Assembly (NCBI GenBank): GCA_011330545.1 | Contig: DRQI01000119.1 | Location: forward strand, 1-6,018 | Source of the DNA: Flavobacteriia bacterium | GTDB lineage: Bacteria; Bacteroidota; Bacteroidia; Flavobacteriales; Flavobacteriaceae | Length of the DNA stretch: 6,018 nucleotides | Reading direction: 5' to 3' | Shown: positions 5,136-6,018 of the stretch, one piece after another | Position numbering within the stretch: the first letter of the stretch is position 1 | Layout: each line of letters opens with the position of its first letter | Position numbers and translations under genes: made by a program | The notes under the pieces: generated by a model | The model's input: the letters and a program-made list of their open reading frames with translations, nothing else | Databases searched by the model: none | Told to the model about the DNA's origin: nothing

Positions 5136-6018
5136 ATGGCTAAGTTTGAACTTAAATTGCCCAAAATGGGCGAAAGTGTTGCCGAAGCAACAATTACAGC
5201 ATGGTTAAAAGAAGTAGGAGATGCGATAGAATTGGATGAGGCAATTGTTGAAATAGCTACCGATAAAGTTGATTCAGAAGTACCCAGTGAAGTAGAAGGT
5301 GTGCTAGTTGAAAAATTATTTGAGGTAGATGACGTGGTAGCTGTAGGGCAAACATTGGCTATTATAGAGACAAATTCTAATGGGGTTTCAGAAGAAACAA
5401 CAGCCTTAGAAACTCCGGTTAACATTGAAGAAAAGGCAGTTACAAAAGCGGTTACTACAGCCCCTGTTGTAGAAGCCGCCACAGCTATGGCATCTGTATC
5501 GCATACCCCTTCGGGAAGGTTTTATTCGCCATTGGTAAAAACCATTGCCAAAAAAGAAAATATTTCTATGGACGAACTGGAAGCCATTATAGGTACCGGT
5601 AAAGACAATAGAGTTACCAAAAACGATATTTTAGCATATATTGAAAATAGGGGAGCTGCACCAAAAACAGTAGAAACCGCTACCCCGAAAGCCGAGGTTG
5701 CAAGCCAGAAAGCTGAAAAAATACAACCGGCCATCCCAGTCTCTGTCAATGGAGAAGATGAGATTATTGAAATGAGCCGTATGGGAAAACTCATTGCGAA
5801 ATATATGGTAGAATCTGTACAAACTTCGGCACATGTACAGTCGTTTATAGAAATAGACGTAACCAATATTGTAAAATGGCGTGATAAGGTAAAAGAAGCA
5901 TTCGTACAACGTGAAGGTGAAAAAATTACCTATACACCCATTTTTATGCAAGCCGTAGCGGCTACTATTAAAAAGTTTCCGATGGTAAATATTTCGGTAG
6001 ACGGCGATAAAATTATCA
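5136..6018 (+). CDS. 2-oxo acid dehydrogenase E2 (dihydrolipoamide acyltransferase), partial at right edge
   Basis: The first 294 residues of the acyltransferase core of a 2-oxo acid dehydrogenase complex, which moves acyl groups from the E1 component to CoA via a lipoyl arm in the cytoplasm. The lipoyl domain spans about 1-78, with the lipoylated Lys44 in EIATDKVDSEVPS. An Ala/Thr/Glu-rich linker follows. The peripheral subunit-binding domain is at about 129-171 (FYSPLVKTIAKKENI... then NRVTKNDILAYIE). A second linker leads to the start of the catalytic domain at about 208 (EIIEMSRMGKLIAKYM, then SAHVQSFIEIDVTNIV). The catalytic HxxxD motif lies beyond the window. The start is secure: an in-frame TAA lies 6 nt upstream. 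The overall pattern best fits the branched-chain or 2-oxoglutarate-type E2 of Flavobacteriia; the exact substrate cannot be fixed from this part. It has its own promoter and is divergent from the redox cluster. Confidence 0.95.
   Translation, partial: MAKFELKLPKMGESVAEATITAWLKEVGDAIELDEAIVEIATDKVDSEVPSEVEGVLVEKLFEVDDVVAVGQTLAIIETNSNGVSEETTALETPVNIEEKAVTKAVTTAPVVEAATAMASVSHTPSGRFYSPLVKTIAKKENISMDELEAIIGTGKDNRVTKNDILAYIENRGAAPKTVETATPKAEVASQKAEKIQPAIPVSVNGEDEIIEMSRMGKLIAKYMVESVQTSAHVQSFIEIDVTNIVKWRDKVKEAFVQREGEKITYTPIFMQAVAATIKKFPMVNISVDGDKII

Noticed and set aside
5129..5951. Three minus-strand open frames opposite the E2 gene
   Set aside because: They are reverse-strand shadows of the E2 gene; the Ser/Thr/Ala-rich product comes from the antisense of its Ala/Thr/Glu-rich linker.
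1..6018. CRISPR arrays, tRNA or rRNA genes, insertion sequences, attachment sites
   Set aside because: No regularly spaced repeats, tRNA-like cloverleaf, transposase or integrase motif, or long terminal inverted repeats were seen on either strand.

Overview
The window looks like an AT-rich Bacteroidota chromosome, most likely from the Flavobacteriaceae. Three things support this. The intergenic DNA is very AT-rich and the gene starts lack strong Shine-Dalgarno sites. There are -7 promoter boxes of the Bacteroidota type (TAnnTTTG). The proteins are also typical of the group: a DUF5777-like beta-barrel, relaxed lipoboxes and a flavobacterial-type E2 subunit. The genus cannot be read from the sequence.

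Positions 1-4722 hold six genes, all on the minus strand, so transcription runs right to left. In transcription order they are: an ethylbenzene-dehydrogenase-like heme-domain lipoprotein (4722-3469); a monoheme cytochrome c lipoprotein (3296-2919); a DUF5777-like outer-membrane beta-barrel (2901-2017); a small protein with a twin-arginine-like N-terminus (1924-1664); a Tat-exported four-cluster iron-sulfur protein (1642-677); and an NrfD/ActC-type membrane quinone subunit cut by the left edge (674-1). Hairpins after the first gene (3425-3460) and after the third (1952-1999) suggest staged or attenuated expression of one cluster, or two adjoining transcription units.

The likely logic is an envelope-spanning redox module. 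NrfD plus the Fe-S protein would exchange electrons with the menaquinone pool at the inner membrane. The two heme lipoproteins and the beta-barrel would extend the path to the outer membrane or cell surface. No catalytic subunit (for example a molybdopterin oxidoreductase) is visible, so the substrate and direction of electron flow are unknown. Unusual details are a Cys-to-Ala change in the first Fe-S motif, a CX3CH motif in the heme-domain protein, and an N-terminal motif shared by the small Tat-like protein and the Fe-S protein.

Positions 4723-5135 are a divergent intergenic region of about 410 bp. It contains a perfect 14-bp palindrome placed like a Crp/Fnr-type activator site in front of the redox cluster, short repeats, and a good Bacteroidota promoter for the rightward gene. 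That gene (5136 to the right edge) encodes a lipoyl-bearing 2-oxo acid dehydrogenase E2 acyltransferase. It is central metabolism and probably unrelated to the redox cluster.
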